Of a DNA stretch of 64,000 bases, positions 8,923 to 19,376 are shown in pieces; within the stretch, counting starts at the first letter, position 1; each line of letters starts with the position of its first letter. The DNA is taken from assembly GCA_001661515.1 (NCBI GenBank), contig LUVW01000009.1, positions 264,000-327,999 of the forward strand. The letters are read 5' to 3'. This stretch comes from Capniomyces stellatus (lineage: Eukaryota; Kickxellomycota; Harpellomycetes; Harpellales; Legeriomycetaceae). The notes below the pieces were generated by a model that had not been told where the DNA came from, made no database searches, and saw only the letters and a list, made by a program, of their open reading frames with translations. Both the position numbers and the translations under genes were made by a program.

Positions 8923-11850
8923 TCAATATAATCTATCAGTGACGGATTCAAGCTTGATGGTGTTATTTGGGTACATGTCTGTTGTGGTGGGCATAATGTA
9001 CACACTAGTATCAGAAACTGTGTTTACTATTATGGTGTTTCCTGGGTATGGGTTTTCAGAAATTGTGTTTACTGTGACTGAGTTCACTGGGTATGGGTTT
9101 TCAGAGATTGTATTTACTGTAACAGAATTCACTGGGTATGGGTTTTCAGAGATTGTGTTTACTGTGATTGAGTTCACTGGGTATGAATTTTCAGAAATCG
9201 TGTTTACTGTAATGGTGTTTCCTGGGTATGGGTTTACAGAGATTGTTTTTACTGTGGTGCTTGTTGTGCATGATTCAGTTACTGTGTTTGTTGTGATGAT
9301 GTCTGTTGTGCAGGTTTCTGAAACTGTGTTTACTGTGATTTTGCTTGTTGTGCAAGTTTCTGACACTGTGTTTACTGTAATAGTGGCTGGTGGGTATGGT
9401 CTCTCGGTCATGGTTTGAACGGTAATGCTCTTTATTGGGTATGGTCTCTCAGTCATAGTAAGAACAGTGATACTCTTTATTGGGTATGGTCTCTCGGTCA
9501 TGGTTTGAACGGTAATGCTCTTTATTGGGTATGGTCTCTCAGTCATAGTAAGAACAGTGATACTCTTTATTGGGTATGGTCTCTCAGTCATGGTTTGAAC
9601 AGTGATGCTCTTTATTGGGTATGGTTTCTCTGTGATAGTAAGAACAGTGATGCTATTTGGTTTGTAAGGTCCTTCAGTCACGGTATTCAATGTCAGTGTT
9701 TCTGTCTTGTTAACACATGGCAAAGTCACGATTTCTCTTACTGTTGTAGTTTGCACGTTGATCTCTGTTTTGGTAATCACGTTGTACAGTGTTTGCGTCA
9801 CCAAGTCTACACTCTTGACCGTCACTTGTTGCACGTTATTAAGAGTCAGAACGTTTTGGATATAGCTTGTAACCACATTTTCAATCATTCTAGTCACTGT
9901 GCTTTGCTCAACTATCTTCTGTGGCTGGATAACCACATCTGTCACTGTAACCGTTGCGGTGATAAAGTTGTTTACTGTGCTTGTAACTACTGTTGTAACT
10001 GGGTATGGAACATTGACTGATGATACAACCAAGTTGTTTACTGTACTTGTGACTACTGTTGTAACTGGGTATGGAACATTGACTGATGATACAACCAAGT
10101 TGTTTACTGTCACCGTGTGTTCAACAATATTAACAACCGTCACCGTGGATTCTACACACTCTGTAATCGATTGCAATGTTATTGGTGGGGTAGGAACCAC
10201 CTGTGTAACAGTTGTTACCCGCTTTGGAGTCTCAGAAATTGTGTTTACTGTTATTGGCGTGGTAGTCTCACAATCAATGTACATCGTGCTTGTTGACTTA
10301 GTCGTCGTTGTTTCTTGGATAGTGTGTACTGTTATTGGTGGTGGTGTGGTGGTCTCACAATCAATGTATACCGTGCTTGTTGATTTAGTTGTCGTTGTTT
10401 CTTGGATAGTGTGCACTGTTATTGGTGTTGTGGTTTCGCAGTCAATGTACACCGTGCTTGTGCTTTTTTCTGAAATTGTGTGCACTGTTATTGGCGTGGT
10501 GGTCTCACAATCAATAGTGTTTGTTGTTGTCAGGTTGATTGTTGTGGTTCGCTCTGATACTGTTCTCACTGAAATTATTGGATATGTTGACTTTGATACT
10601 GTTCTCACAGAAATTATTGGATACAGGGGCTTTGTAACGGTGTTGACAGTGACCTTAGGGTACAAAGGCTCAGTCACGGTGTTGACAGTGACCTTAGGAT
10701 ACAAGGGCTCAGTCACGGTGTTGACAGTGACTTTAGGGTACAGAGGCTCAGTCACGGTGTTGACAGTGACTTTAGGGTACAAAGGCTCAGTCACGGTGTT
10801 GACAGTGACTTTAGGGTACAAAGGCTCAGTCACGGTGTTGACAGTGACCTTAGGATACAAGGGCTCTGTAACGGTGTTGACAGTGACTTTAGGATATTTT
10901 GAATCGACTATAGTATTGACGGTGATTTCTGGATATTTTGAATCAACTATAGTATTGACGGTGATACCTGGGTACTTGCCTCCAGCTGCAGCATCGGCAA
11001 CAGCCAAGTTTTCAAGATCCGCATTACCCACTGGCTCAGTATTCAATTCACTGCCAGCATTGTTGGCCAAGTCATCCACTTTGTCAATTATAGCTTGGCT
11101 TCCAGTCAATTTGTTGGACTCTTCTGTACCAGCAGAATTGCCGTTGTCAATTGCCACGGTTTCGTTCAAAGTTTCAGCGACATCCTCTGATTGTCTTTTC
11201 TTTATTCTTTGGGCATTGAGTCCTAAAAACCTGTTGAACACTCCCTTAATCCCTTTATTATAATTATCTGCTGCATAACCCTGTTCGTTTGTATCCTCAA
11301 CTATGGTTATCAGACTCTTGTTGAACGCCTTGAAATATGCCTGCTTTAGCTCCAAAAGGAATGTGGAAAAGTCGAACTCAGGACTGATGATTACTGGAAT
11401 TTCAATTCCGTCAAAGCTTATTTCCTTTAGTGGCTGGCTTGGATCGACACTGTTGGATAAATACGAGTTCCATATAACGTTCTTCAGTTCCTGAGCCTTA
11501 TTTCCTGTCTTGAATTCGTAGTTCTCAACAAACTCCTTGAGTCCCAGAATAACCTTTTTGCCGTTCTGGTTGCATAGCCTGGCTTTTGAAATAAGGTCAT
11601 TGCACACACTAGTGTCTCTACAAAGCTCGCCAAGACTCTCGGCTCCGCTTCCAAGCGACAGAGTCACTCTTCCAGTGTCTGTGTCTGTGCAATAACCATC
11701 AAGTGACCCTACAGCCACTTTGGCATTGATGCCGCTGGCACTCAAGTCAAAGCTTATATTGACGGCGTTTTTGGCACTTGACCTGTCATACATGCCTTTT
11801 GCGCTCAGCGCCATAAAGTTGTATATGAAAAATGATTTGAGGACCTTCAT
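8923..11850 (-). CDS. Secreted-type protein: degenerate GH18 chitinase domain plus tandem repeats
   Basis: A single-exon 975-residue protein. The N-terminus is a weak signal peptide (about residues 1-19). Residues 20-195 follow the front half of fungal class III GH18 chitinases: a YDRSS start, NGKKVILGL where active enzymes have the GKKVLLSLGG strand, a WNSYL segment, and SFDGIEIPVI at about 145-154. Active GH18 enzymes carry DxxDxDxE there; only the first acid (D147) is kept, so hydrolysis is very unlikely. The rest of the barrel is missing. After a linker come Thr/Val-rich arrays: 13-residue units (YPKVTVNTVTEPL, about 290-435), a CETTTPITVHTI series (about 437-535), 15-residue units (YPIKSITVQTMTERP, about 734-818) and YPVNSITVNTISENP units (about 870-950). 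There is no GPI signal or C-terminal membrane segment. A wall-associated structural or chitin-binding role is inference. Confidence 0.75.
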   Translation of the reverse strand: MKVLKSFFIYNFMALSAKGMYDRSSAKNAVNISFDLSASGINAKVAVGSLDGYCTDTDTGRVTLSLGSGAESLGELCRDTSVCNDLISKARLCNQNGKKVILGLKEFVENYEFKTGNKAQELKNVIWNSYLSNSVDPSQPLKEISFDGIEIPVIISPEFDFSTFLLELKQAYFKAFNKSLITIVEDTNEQGYAADNYNKGIKGVFNRFLGLNAQRIKKRQSEDVAETLNETVAIDNGNSAGTEESNKLTGSQAIIDKVDDLANNAGSELNTEPVGNADLENLAVADAAAGGKYPGITVNTIVDSKYPEITVNTIVDSKYPKVTVNTVTEPLYPKVTVNTVTEPLYPKVTVNTVTEPLYPKVTVNTVTEPLYPKVTVNTVTEPLYPKVTVNTVTEPLYPKVTVNTVTKPLYPIISVRTVSKSTYPIISVRTVSERTTTINLTTTNTIDCETTTPITVHTISEKSTSTVYIDCETTTPITVHTIQETTTTKSTSTVYIDCETTTPPPITVHTIQETTTTKSTSTMYIDCETTTPITVNTISETPKRVTTVTQVVPTPPITLQSITECVESTVTVVNIVEHTVTVNNLVVSSVNVPYPVTTVVTSTVNNLVVSSVNVPYPVTTVVTSTVNNFITATVTVTDVVIQPQKIVEQSTVTRMIENVVTSYIQNVLTLNNVQQVTVKSVDLVTQTLYNVITKTEINVQTTTVREIVTLPCVNKTETLTLNTVTEGPYKPNSITVLTITEKPYPIKSITVQTMTERPYPIKSITVLTMTERPYPIKSITVQTMTERPYPIKSITVLTMTERPYPIKSITVQTMTERPYPPATITVNTVSETCTTSKITVNTVSETCTTDIITTNTVTESCTTSTTVKTISVNPYPGNTITVNTISENSYPVNSITVNTISENPYPVNSVTVNTISENPYPVNSVTVNTISENPYPGNTIIVNTVSDTSVYIMPTTTDMYPNNTIKLESVTDRLY
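9392..9661 (-). repeat. 45-bp coding tandem repeat (six units)
   Basis: Six consecutive 45-bp units starting at 9392, 9437, 9482, 9527, 9572 and 9617 each encode a YPIKSITVxTMTERP-like motif. Units alternate between a TVQTM and a TVLTM form, so the real repeating period is 90 bp. This points to recent expansion by a two-unit block. Confidence 0.85.
10625..10897 (-). repeat. 39-bp coding tandem repeat (seven units)
   Basis: Seven near-identical 39-bp units encode YPKVTVNTVTEPL (the last coded copy has KPL). Differences between copies are mostly synonymous, such as C/T changes in the TTAGG-flanking bases. This suggests recent duplication or homogenisation under selection for the peptide. Confidence 0.88.
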
Positions 11851-14800
11851 TTTTTTCTATACTGTCTCTTTTTTTTTTTTGAAGTGTGTTTAAATTTTAG
11901 CTATAGCTTTACTACCTTGAATGGTGTGTGTTGATATTTGGTTTCTTGTGAGTATGTTGATTATACTAGTTTCGAGTTATTAATTTTTGAGTTGTGATTA
12001 TTGGTCTTTTCCTGGTGGTTTTGGATATTTATGTATTTAAAAATGTTATTTATGCCGAGGTGGAAAAGATACCGAGTAATTAGCTATGTGGATAAGATTT
12101 TTAGGAGTGGGGAATTTTAATGCGGCGGCTGTAAAGATTTTTATAACCTTAATTTTAAAACCAAAGAACTATAAAAAACATATACTGCGGCGATTGGTAC
12201 TAAAATGGAAAGCTAAATGCATTTGTTTAGTTCTAGAGTGTAGTATTTAAATACTCGTATAGTATAACGGTGCAGCTCTGCAATACACTTTAATTGAGGC
12301 AAACTCTATAGAGTTGTATAAAATATACACAACTATATTTCAAGTTACTAGCCTTCTTGTGGATTTCCGCCTAGCAGCAATACTTGAGCTTCTAGCTATT
12401 CCTTTTAGCTCGAGCTTATTTGTACTCTTTCCAAGTTGAAAAGGCTTAGTCTATTTCTAATATAAAAAAAATGCACGAGAATATGAAATCATTTTAAACA
12501 ATCAAAGCCCATAATAATCTATAAATCTCAACGGAAGGCTAATCATGCTGACTATCAGTTATAGCAACTTGCTCTGTTTTTCTTTTGATTTTTTTGCTCC
12601 TTTTACTCTTTTACTCTTTTTTTTCTCTACATTTATTAGTCGGATTAAAACACAATTGGGCTAGTGGCCTATTTGTATGCTTGTACCTAAAAACGCATCA
12701 ACGCACCAACGCACATGCCTTTTTACTATAGTAACACCTTTTTACCTTTGACATGTAATAATCTTTTAGAAAATCTTTAAGACAAAAAAAGAATAAATCA
12801 ACATACAATCTACATCAATATACTCTATTAGTCACAATAGTGCGTAAAGCGAATGTCTGTCTAGTAAAGCCTTCTTCAATCGCTGTAGATATATTTCGAT
12901 ATACTCAAAGATTATTGATAGCAAAAACGCCAGTATTACAAGGATCGTTTCATGATTCGCATTTACGTCGATTTAACTTTAGTATACCAGTCTACATTAT
13001 ATATGCGTGCAAAGTGTGTATGTGTTAACCATACTTGGGCTATACCTTGTGTTTTTTTTACCTTCGAGAACATTGAGGCTGCAAGTAAAAAAAACAAACA
13101 GTCAAGCAATGCCAAGTACTGTTTGCTACATCGTTTTGCATTCTGAAATCAGCACGATACTCTCTTGCCGATTAGCCACATCATTTCCTCCAACAAAGTT
13201 GTTGGCATTATACCTTGTGAAAATATATTCCTAAAATTTAAGCTTTCTTTTGTACACTAGCTTTGGACCAAAATTATTACTGAACTTTGTGTACTGCGCC
13301 AATCTGTTAATACCAAATCCAACCGCCCAATGTCGCTTGGTCAGCCAACCATAGTCTAGTATCATGTATCCACATATATCCATTATGTCTATAAACTATC
13401 CGTCTCTGTGAATTCCAATTAGCTTTGACTAAATAATATATTGGCAATTGTTTTTTTTGCCGTTTGTTCTTGCTATTCTTGCTTCTGTTTCTTGCTTCTG
13501 CTCTTGTTTTAGTATAACGGATGATGCTATTTAAAACTCTTTTTTTAGCGAATAAAAACCTGATAATCCATATGCAAATACTATGATATCAGGATCTACA
13601 CATTTAGTCACTCCTTTGGACGGAAACTGGACCTTGGGCAATTACCCTTCAATCCCCGGAAATAACACATATTTAAACACATACTCACCAATCAGCCAGT
13701 AGTTTAAATCACTTGCAAAAAACGCAAATCTGTTATTCATAACGCAAGGTCTACAGTTTCATTTCATTTTAATTTTATTTATTGAAATCTTTTCCTTTAT
13801 TTTCTTTTTTTTTATTACTGAATTTGGCTTACAATCCTCCAATATGACTTTTTTTTTGTTGGAGTTAAAATATTGGCTTTCTGCTATGTTTTATTTTTAA
13901 AAGAAAGAAAGGTAAAGGAAATGCATTAACAAATAAGAGGATCTGAAGATGGCCGGTCGTATTTCTTCCAAACGACTAACATAGAAACGCAAATCCACTT
14001 AACTTCACTTCCTCCCTTCCTTGTTAATAATCTTCGAAATCATCTAGGTGAATCAAGGTTATTCTCAATCACATAGGTGATTTTTTTGCGCTCTACTGTC
14101 TTTCAACCCAATCATACATCACCCCCATTTTAGCACCAACATTAATGAAATGCACAATACTCTAACCAGCGATAATCGGCTAGGTAACTATGGTGCTGTA
14201 GTGCTTGTGGAAATGGACTATCACCGAGTATATATCATACTAGTAATCTGTTGGTTATTTGTAAATCAAACACTCGCGCTTTTCTTCATGGCTAGAACAC
14301 TTGATAAGATCATTGGAATGTTGACTTTAGAGCCATATCCCATTTTTACTTTTTTTTTTTTGGCCACACTTGTTTGGGTGTATAAATTCTTGCTCATTTT
14401 TTTTTCTTTGACTAAATTTGCGTCTGTTAAGTTTGGACTTTGAAATATTTCTTTTATTTATTAAAATACTTTATTTCTACCAAATAGGCGGTTTGTTGGT
14501 AATGACGAAACTAGACCAAGTGGGCATATTGTACCAAAATAAGGCAGCTTTTTGTGTGGTTTAATAAGGTAGCACAACTTTCCGCCGTAGAAAACTTTTT
14601 TGTGGAAACAGCTACAAATACGGGCTTTCAGTTTTGGAGCTGCGTTTGTCTTTATGACATAAATGTTTCAAGGAAAGTTTTGCTCATGAAAGTAAAAAAA
14701 AGTAACTTTAAAGAATGTCACCAGATAGTAAAGACATAGACCTCAAAACCAATAAACCAACCTAAATTTCAATGATAAAAGTAATAAATCAAATAAGCTA

Positions 14801-15849
14801 CAGCTTTTGTATCAACCATCGACCTGCTCAAAAAGCTTAACTCAAAAAAAAAAAAAAAGAAAAAAAGAAGCACAATACATACACTGCCATTAGCGGGGTA
14901 CCCTGCTATTTAGACGATCGTTGTTTTATACAGCCTTCAGGTAAGAATATACTAAGAGTAAGGCAGGGATAGTAAATTATTTGGTGGCTTCAAGTTTTCA
15001 AAGAAAAGTCTCTCAAACCCCGACAACTTTGCTCCTTCAGCGCTTTAACCGCCGCAATTGTATATGTCATCGGTAACCCATTATAGATAGCAATAATAGT
15101 GTAACAATAATAATAACAAAGTAACAAGTAAAGCAGTGAACTAGTGAAATGTTTGGAACGACTTGATGTTCAGACATCAGATAAAAGACCCTAAAGACAT
15201 GAATCCCAGGAAAAACTTGGCATCTTTATTGAGATTTATGTGTGTTGCTATAATCAAACGACCACATGTTGCTGTTTTTTGGAGTTGCGGGCTTTATTAC
15301 TTTTTTTTTTTGCACTAGAAGAACAGCTTTTAGTTGGAGTTAGTTGGCACATTGATAAATAGCCTTATCCATTCATCGCATAATATTTGTTATAATTTCT
15401 CAATGTGGCTTGAATACATTTATGTCTCAGCTTAAGCCCTAATTCACTTTTCGAATCTTGGACTTGAACAAAAAAAAAAGCAGACTATTTCGCCAATGAT
15501 ATTCTAGAGATCAAAAGTGCAAAAAAAAAAAGTTTAAAAAAACCATATTCGCGCTTGGCAATTAAGAGATTGTTTTAAAGCAAATTTTGGTATTTACTAA
15601 AAAAAAAAGATGGAAAACTGAAACAGTAAAAATCAAACGGAAATAGAAAAAATGGAAAATCGTATCAAGTTGACTAAAACCAAACTATAATTTCATCACT
15701 TGGATTTAAAGAACCAACTCTATTAGATCTACTGTTTGAGAAAAAAAGCGGTTAAATAATTCAAAAGCCTTGCAAACAGGAGAGTGGGAACAAAGTAAAT
15801 ATTTGCAAAACTAGCAGTTTAAAGATTCTAGTGGCAAGAGTAAAAGATA
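11851..15849. other. Large AT-rich intergenic region
   Basis: Four kilobases between the repeat-protein gene (-) and MPP alpha (+), which face away from each other, so both promoters lie here. Long A and T runs occur at 11871, 13850, 14840, 15300 and 15530. The longest plus-strand frame (14150-14443, 97 codons) is Phe/Leu-rich, has no recognisable family and is within chance expectation. I found no convincing gene. Confidence 0.5.
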
Positions 15850-17821
15850 ATGAATTTTATATCAAGGGGAATGAACAGATTTTCGGCGGTAGCCAAGTAT
15901 AGTAACAGGGTTTTTACAAGAAGAACGAATGTTTTGAGCCCTAAAATATTAAGCTCTGCCAATAGCAGTACGTTTGGCATAAATAGCATCAGGAACAAAT
16001 CTGACACGGCCAGTAGCAAACAAGAAAGTGGTAGTAGTATAGGATTGAATGTAAGTAGACTGAACCAAATATTAAACAAATAAGAGGATTGATAGGTTTA
16101 TCTATACCCAGCACTTATATGTAAAAACTGGATAATGGAACCAACAACCATAAAACGGGCTTGGTTTCAAAAAATAGAGCTTGAGAAGAAATAAGGAATC
16201 GAAGACAGTTTTCAAAAAGGAAGATGGAGAATCAATTGTAACAACCCTAGAAAATGGATTGCGTATTGCATCAGAGTTCAACCCCGGACATTTCACTGCG
16301 CTTGGGGTATACGTTGACACGGGATCTAGATATGAAACAAAAGCGACGCTTGGGTATGGCCATTTACTAGATCGTTTGTCGTTTAAGAGCACAAAGAATC
16401 TAACGAACACAGAAATGAGCGAGAAGATTGAAGCATTAGGAGGAAGTATTTCAAGTTATTTAACTAGAGAGTGTATGATGTACCAGGCAGCAGTGTTCCC
16501 AGAAGCGGTAAACGAGACGATCAATTTGTTGGGCGAGGCGGTGTTAAGACCCAAGTTTTCAACAGAGGAGGTTGAAGAAACCTTAACAGAGATCCCTTGG
16601 GAGCTTGCAGATATCAAGTCAAAGCCAGAGATATACCTGCCAGAACTGTTCCACACCCTGGCATACAAAAAAAACACTTTGGGCAACAGCTTGCTGATTG
16701 AAGAAGAGCAGCTGAAAAGCGTTACACCAAAAAGTATAAAGAATCACCATAAGCAATGGTTTAGACCAGACAGAATAGTAGTGTCGGCAATAGGAGTTGA
16801 CCACGACAAGTTTGTTAGGATGTGTAAAGGTGCTGGGTTTGCGGATATGCACGAACAAACTGCTGGTGAGTCGTGTGAAGGTATGGGCTCAAAGACCGCC
16901 GATGTAGAACGTGCAGTAAAACCATTGTTTAGTTTGCGAAATTTGCTATCAAAAAACAGAAACTCGAAACTAACACAGACTGATGGCTTAAATCTGGGTA
17001 TAGGGTCAAGACTGGGCGCAGATGTAGAAGACGTGGGTAATAAACGGTCTGGATATACAGGTGGGGTTATGTTCATCCCAGACGCAAGCGCAGAATTCAC
17101 TATGATGCATTTGGGATTTGAGTCGGTTGGATCAAATGACGAAAAGCGTCTTTATTCGTTTGCCGCTCTGCAGATGCTGCTGGGTGGTGGAGGTTCGTTT
17201 TCAGCGGGTGGGCCGGGGAAAGGGATGTACTCTCGGCTATACACACGTGTTCTAAACCAATGCGGATGGGTTGAGTCGTGTATGGCATTCCACCACTGTT
17301 ACACTGACTCTGGGCTTTTTGGGATCTCTGCCTCGTGCCGTCCTGGGTCAGAGCACGCAATGCTTGAAACAGTTATAAACGAGCTGTACGCTGTAGCAAA
17401 TGTTGATAGCAGCGTGCTTGGGAAGCGTTCAGAGAGCAGCAACTCTGTGCGTGGGAGATCAGCAGACACAACTAAAAACACTTTTTCCCGCGAGAGCTGG
17501 ATAAGCACAAGCTCACGGCTGTCAAACGTCGAGGTTGATCGGGCCAAGAACATGTTGAAGAGCAGTTTGTTGATGAACATGGAAAGCCGTGTTGTCCAGC
17601 TTGAGGACCTAGGTCGCCAGATCCAGGTTTTGGGGAAACAGATCCCAACATCTGAGGTTATAGATCGAATCGACAGAATCACAGCTGATGACATCAGTCA
17701 AGTTGCCGCTGAACTGCTGTTAAAACCGGTGACCCTTTTGGCAATGGGTCAGGTTAATGGCTTGGAAAAGTTTGGACTGAAAATGCTCGTATCCCGTGGA
17801 CTAACACTGCCCACCTTATAA
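15850..17821 (+). CDS. MAS2: Mitochondrial processing peptidase subunit alpha
   Basis: Two exons, 15850-16050 and 16178-17821, joined in phase 0 over a 127-bp intron (GTAAGT...TAG), give 614 residues. Exon 1 encodes almost exactly an Arg/Ser-rich, acid-poor mitochondrial presequence. Exon 2 begins the M16 metallopeptidase fold (TTLENGLRIASEF at about residue 85). The alpha subunit lacks a complete HxxEH zinc site: the matching segment reads HLLDRL. It keeps the glycine-rich substrate loop, GGGGSFSAGGPGKGMYSRL, near residues 400-420. Alpha binds presequences and passes them to the catalytic beta subunit in the matrix. The length is somewhat above the usual 480-580 residues because of the presequence and a Ser/Arg-rich insert before WISTSSRLSN. 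The start is the first Met of exon 1. Confidence 0.93.
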
Positions 17822-18389
17822 TACCCTATTCGACCTATCATACCTTAAATCGTGTTCCAAAATTAACAGACATGTAGACTTGCGGATTTCCTGCTTTTAT
17901 TATTAGATTATTTTAATAAACTGATTTACCAATCCGTCATCAAAGCATACCTGTTCGTTTATTTTACTTTTCAAAATGTCATTGAAATTTAATATTTTGG
18001 TCAATATGTCAAAATTAGCTTACATTGGAAAACCCCTATATTAAAAAATACGCAAAAATGCGTTGATTTCCCCACACAACCTCTACCATGACATATCTGC
18101 TCATTTTTCAATAATAGTTTTTAAATTAGATTACTTTTTTCGGCTTCAATAACCTTTTTCTATTGATATTTATTATCCTAATTTAACAAACAAGCAAGCA
18201 AAGCCCAAGTAAAAGCAACTACAAAATTAGTAAAAACGTTGAAGAAAAAAAACACGGTCCCTTCAAACGGCTAGTAAGACGAAACAAAAAGTTTTATAGT
18301 ACCAAAAAGCTACAAAGAAAGTCTAGATAAGTGAGGGGAAGGTAGAGGTCAAGAATAGAATATAAGATGTAAATGGACAAAGAGAAAAG
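17822..18389. other. Convergent 3' region between MPP alpha and GT25-like gene
   Basis: AT-rich spacer of 568 bp between two convergent genes. AATAA-type poly(A) signals are plausible on both strands (for example TTTTAATAAA near 17911). No open frame is supported. Confidence 0.6.
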
Positions 18390-19376
18390 CTATAACAAGC
18401 TTATCAGGCTTCTTTTGACACTGAACGCCTCGATCCATTCGTCTTTAACCAGGATTTGGATCAGCTCATTTAGGCCTAAAGATTGGTCTTTAGTTCGGTT
18501 ATACTCTTCGATTAACGCCTTTGCGCCGGACAGCGAGACTGCGTAGCCAAAACTATCGATGTGGTCACTAACCCTGTTCAGGATGCCGTTTGGCGAGTCT
18601 TTTTCCTTGGGGCTTCCGATTTTACCTTTGCCTGACTCTGCTTTTGGTGACATAAAGTATAGAATGCCCCAGTTAATGCCCAGCTCAGCGTGCACTTTGC
18701 TCATCTGCGTCTTCAGGCCAGAGTCAATAACCACGTTGTCGCCCATAATCAGCACACCGCTATCAAACTCGTTGTCAACAACTCTTTGCCAAATATCAAC
18801 GTGCGCTCTGATTCTTTCTATGTCTTTTAGTTTTTCAACGTCGCCAGCATTCTTTGCGTCTTTTTTGGATGCTGGTTTGTAATCATCACGAATCAGCTCA
18901 AACTCAAACTCTTGTGTTGCTGCCAAGTGTCTCATGTAACTTCGGTTTGCTCTGCTCGCTGTTTGTGATATTACATAAACTCGGTCAAACCCAAACAGCT
19001 TATCGTTGTACGCTGGATTTGCATCGACCTCTTTATTGTTGGTATTGCTTTTGGTATCTTCAATTTTACTGCCTTTTGAATTCTTATTAAACGAAGCCTT
19101 AGACAGGCCGTTGGTGTCCAATAGATTTGCAAGCGAGTCTAGCCCCGGCATCGCTTTTGGCTTGTTAATAGCATAATTTCCTTCACCAAGCTCAGAGTCA
19201 AGCTTGGCTATCAACACTTGCTGCTCAGCCACGGAAAGGGAATTGAAATAGTGCCACGAGGGAACAAATACCGTTCTTTTCCCAATAAAAAGGAAAATCA
19301 CTACAAATGATATTGTAAATACCGACAGCCCGATTATCAAACGCAAAATCGGTCTGGTGATTCCGATTTTACCCAT
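18390..19376 (-). CDS. GT25-like type II membrane glycosyltransferase (probable)
   Basis: A single-exon 328-residue protein. A short basic N-terminus and one hydrophobic segment (about residues 10-33) predict a type II Golgi/ER membrane protein with a lumenal C-terminus. From about residue 120 the sequence resembles glycosyltransferase family 25: FDRVYVISQTASRANRSYM fits the opening 'VYVInL..R.dR' strand, and GVLIMGDNVVIDSG fits the region around the family's ILEDDV motif. In that second motif the usual Glu-Asp-Asp is replaced by Gly-Asp-Asn, so donor or metal binding may be altered. SFGYAVSLSGAKALI fits the later GYaLs..gA..Li strand. Between stem and domain lies a Lys/Ser/Asn-rich linker. 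The fold assignment is moderately sure; activity and substrate are unknown. It is convergent with MPP alpha. Confidence 0.6.
   Translation of the reverse strand: MGKIGITRPILRLIIGLSVFTISFVVIFLFIGKRTVFVPSWHYFNSLSVAEQQVLIAKLDSELGEGNYAINKPKAMPGLDSLANLLDTNGLSKASFNKNSKGSKIEDTKSNTNNKEVDANPAYNDKLFGFDRVYVISQTASRANRSYMRHLAATQEFEFELIRDDYKPASKKDAKNAGDVEKLKDIERIRAHVDIWQRVVDNEFDSGVLIMGDNVVIDSGLKTQMSKVHAELGINWGILYFMSPKAESGKGKIGSPKEKDSPNGILNRVSDHIDSFGYAVSLSGAKALIEEYNRTKDQSLGLNELIQILVKDEWIEAFSVKRSLISLL

Noticed and set aside
9392..9661. CRISPR-like array (regular repeats)
   Set aside because: The repeats are contiguous coding units with no spacers, inside a eukaryotic gene.
9899..11263. 454-codon plus-strand frame opposite the repeat-protein gene
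   Set aside because: It results from stop-free antisense of the tandem repeats. The minus frame has a signal peptide, a GH18-like domain and a full-length open frame.
14150..14443. 97-codon plus frame as a membrane-protein gene
   Set aside because: Phe/Leu-rich from T runs, no family, no splice context; several open frames of this length are expected by chance in this much AT-rich spacer.
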